Shown: piece by piece, positions 63,396-64,000 of the stretch
Layout of the letters: each line of letters starts with the position of its first letter
Position numbering within the stretch: position 1 is the first letter of the stretch
Assembly: GCF_905171765.1 (NCBI RefSeq)
Contig: NC_053392.1
Span: 396,518,119-396,582,118 of the forward strand
Reading direction: 5' to 3'
DNA length: 64,000 bases
DNA from: Bufo bufo
Taxonomy: Eukaryota > Chordata > Amphibia > Anura > Bufonidae
The notes under the pieces: model-generated
Database searches by the model: none
What the model was told of the DNA's origin: nothing
Seen by the model: only the letters and a program-made list of their open reading frames with translations
Made by a program: the position numbers and the translations under genes

Positions 63396-64000
63396 ATCAA
63401 TACTCGATTAAAGAACCCCCCAAACAAGCAAGCACTACCCAGCCTGTTCGTCGCAAATACCCAGTCTATAGTGAACAAGATCGATGAGCTGAGACTGAGG
63501 ATCTCATCTGATAGGATGAACACTTGCGCCTCATTTTTCACCGAAACCTGGCTAAATACTAACATCCCGGGCGAGGCTATTGAACTTGCGGATCGGACTG
63601 TCTACCGAATGGATCGAACCGCTGAGTCTGGTAAGAATAAGGGAGGTGGAGTGTGTATTTATGTCAATAAGGCTTGGTGTACCTCCACAGTCATTGCTGA
63701 ACAATATTGCTCTGCTGATTTAGAACTTATGACACTTAAATGCAGACCGTTCTACTTACCGAGGGAATTCACAGTCGTGTATCTCACCGCAGTTTATATT
63801 CCTCCACAAACTAATGTTAAGCTGGCACTGTCCAAATTGCATGATATTACGAACAGTCTGCAAAATATCCATCCAGATGGAGTGTTCATCTTAGCGGGTG
63901 ATTTTAACCAAGCCAATCTCAAAACTGTGCTCCCCAAATTTTACCAGTTTGTTAAATTCCCAACTAGGGGGAGAAATACATTGGACCGTGTTTATTGCAA
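63396..64000 (+). CDS. LINE ORF2, AP endonuclease domain, running off the window
   Basis: One frame is open from about 63396 to the window edge without a stop. It reads ALPSLFVANTQSIVNKIDEL, then ASFFTETWLNTNIPG (metal-binding Glu), KGGGVCIYVNKAW, VYLTAVYIPPQ, and VFILAGDFNQANL (catalytic Asp/Asn), ending at RGRNTLDRVY. These are the ordered motifs of an apurinic-type endonuclease as found at the start of LINE ORF2 proteins. The RT domain would lie beyond 64000. The first Met is at 63516 but homology begins earlier, so the true start is upstream or lost to truncation. The clade (L2, CR1 or Rex-type) cannot be fixed from this piece. Confidence 0.85.
   Translation, partial: MNTRLKNPPNKQALPSLFVANTQSIVNKIDELRLRISSDRMNTCASFFTETWLNTNIPGEAIELADRTVYRMDRTAESGKNKGGGVCIYVNKAWCTSTVIAEQYCSADLELMTLKCRPFYLPREFTVVYLTAVYIPPQTNVKLALSKLHDITNSLQNIHPDGVFILAGDFNQANLKTVLPKFYQFVKFPTRGRNTLDRVYC

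Noticed and set aside
1..64000. Host protein-coding exons, tRNA or rRNA genes
   Set aside because: None could be supported; every coding motif recognised belongs to a transposable element or ERV.

Overview
This window is a stack of transposable elements in a vertebrate genome, most probably an anuran amphibian. I found no host gene, tRNA, rRNA or CRISPR array. The combination points to a large amphibian genome: a DIRS tyrosine-recombinase retrotransposon, a Penelope-like element (PLE) with hammerhead ribozymes, three chromovirus-type Ty3/gypsy elements, a gamma/epsilon-type endogenous retrovirus (ERV), several Tc1/mariner families, hAT elements and TTAA-target MITEs. The species is inferred from this repertoire, not proven.

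Layout. 1-9582: defective ERV (gag-pro-pol-env-3' LTR; 5' end outside the window). Its pol is split by a 3.7 kb PLE (2771-6494) with 1.1 kb inverted arms and an 8-bp target duplication. 9.6-10.0 kb: a 31-bp minisatellite. 10.1-17.3 kb: three TTAA-target elements laid end to end and sharing TTAA junctions, containing MITEs, a Tc1 copy and a solo LTR. 18.8-19.2 kb: an inverted partner of the third TTAA element. 19.5-23.0 kb: a Tc1 copy whose 3' terminal repeat is split by a hAT element carrying a strand-switching minisatellite. 24.7-35.8 kb: Gypsy-3 (+ strand), its RT torn apart by a MITE, a truncated Tc1, a 3.8 kb DIRS remnant and a palindromic MITE. 39.0-41.4 kb: a hAT element with a nested TTAA MITE and a palindrome. 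42.0-48.8 kb: Gypsy-1 (- strand), whose 3' LTR is split by a near-perfect 1.2 kb palindrome with back-to-back hammerhead-like motifs. 49.9-51.3 kb: a nearly intact Tc1/mariner element with DD37E spacing. 53.5-54.2 kb: a TTAA palindrome. 55.5-56.1 kb: a deleted Tc1 copy in a TA microsatellite. 56.4-61.7 kb: Gypsy-2 (- strand), structurally complete and young by LTR similarity but frameshifted in pol. 62.0-63.3 kb: a Tc1/mariner remnant. 63.4 kb to the end: an open LINE endonuclease frame running off the edge.

Two signals stand out. All three gypsy elements have a 10-nt sequence just inside the 5' LTR that is the reverse complement of a sequence about 28-31 nt downstream of the LTR TATA box, which is the signature of Tf1/sushi-type self-primed reverse transcription. 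And three unrelated host elements each carry a palindromic insertion with hammerhead-ribozyme-like cores, suggesting a family of inverted, ribozyme-bearing PLE derivatives. Nested order gives relative ages: each inserted element is younger than the one it interrupts. Nearly every coding region is broken.
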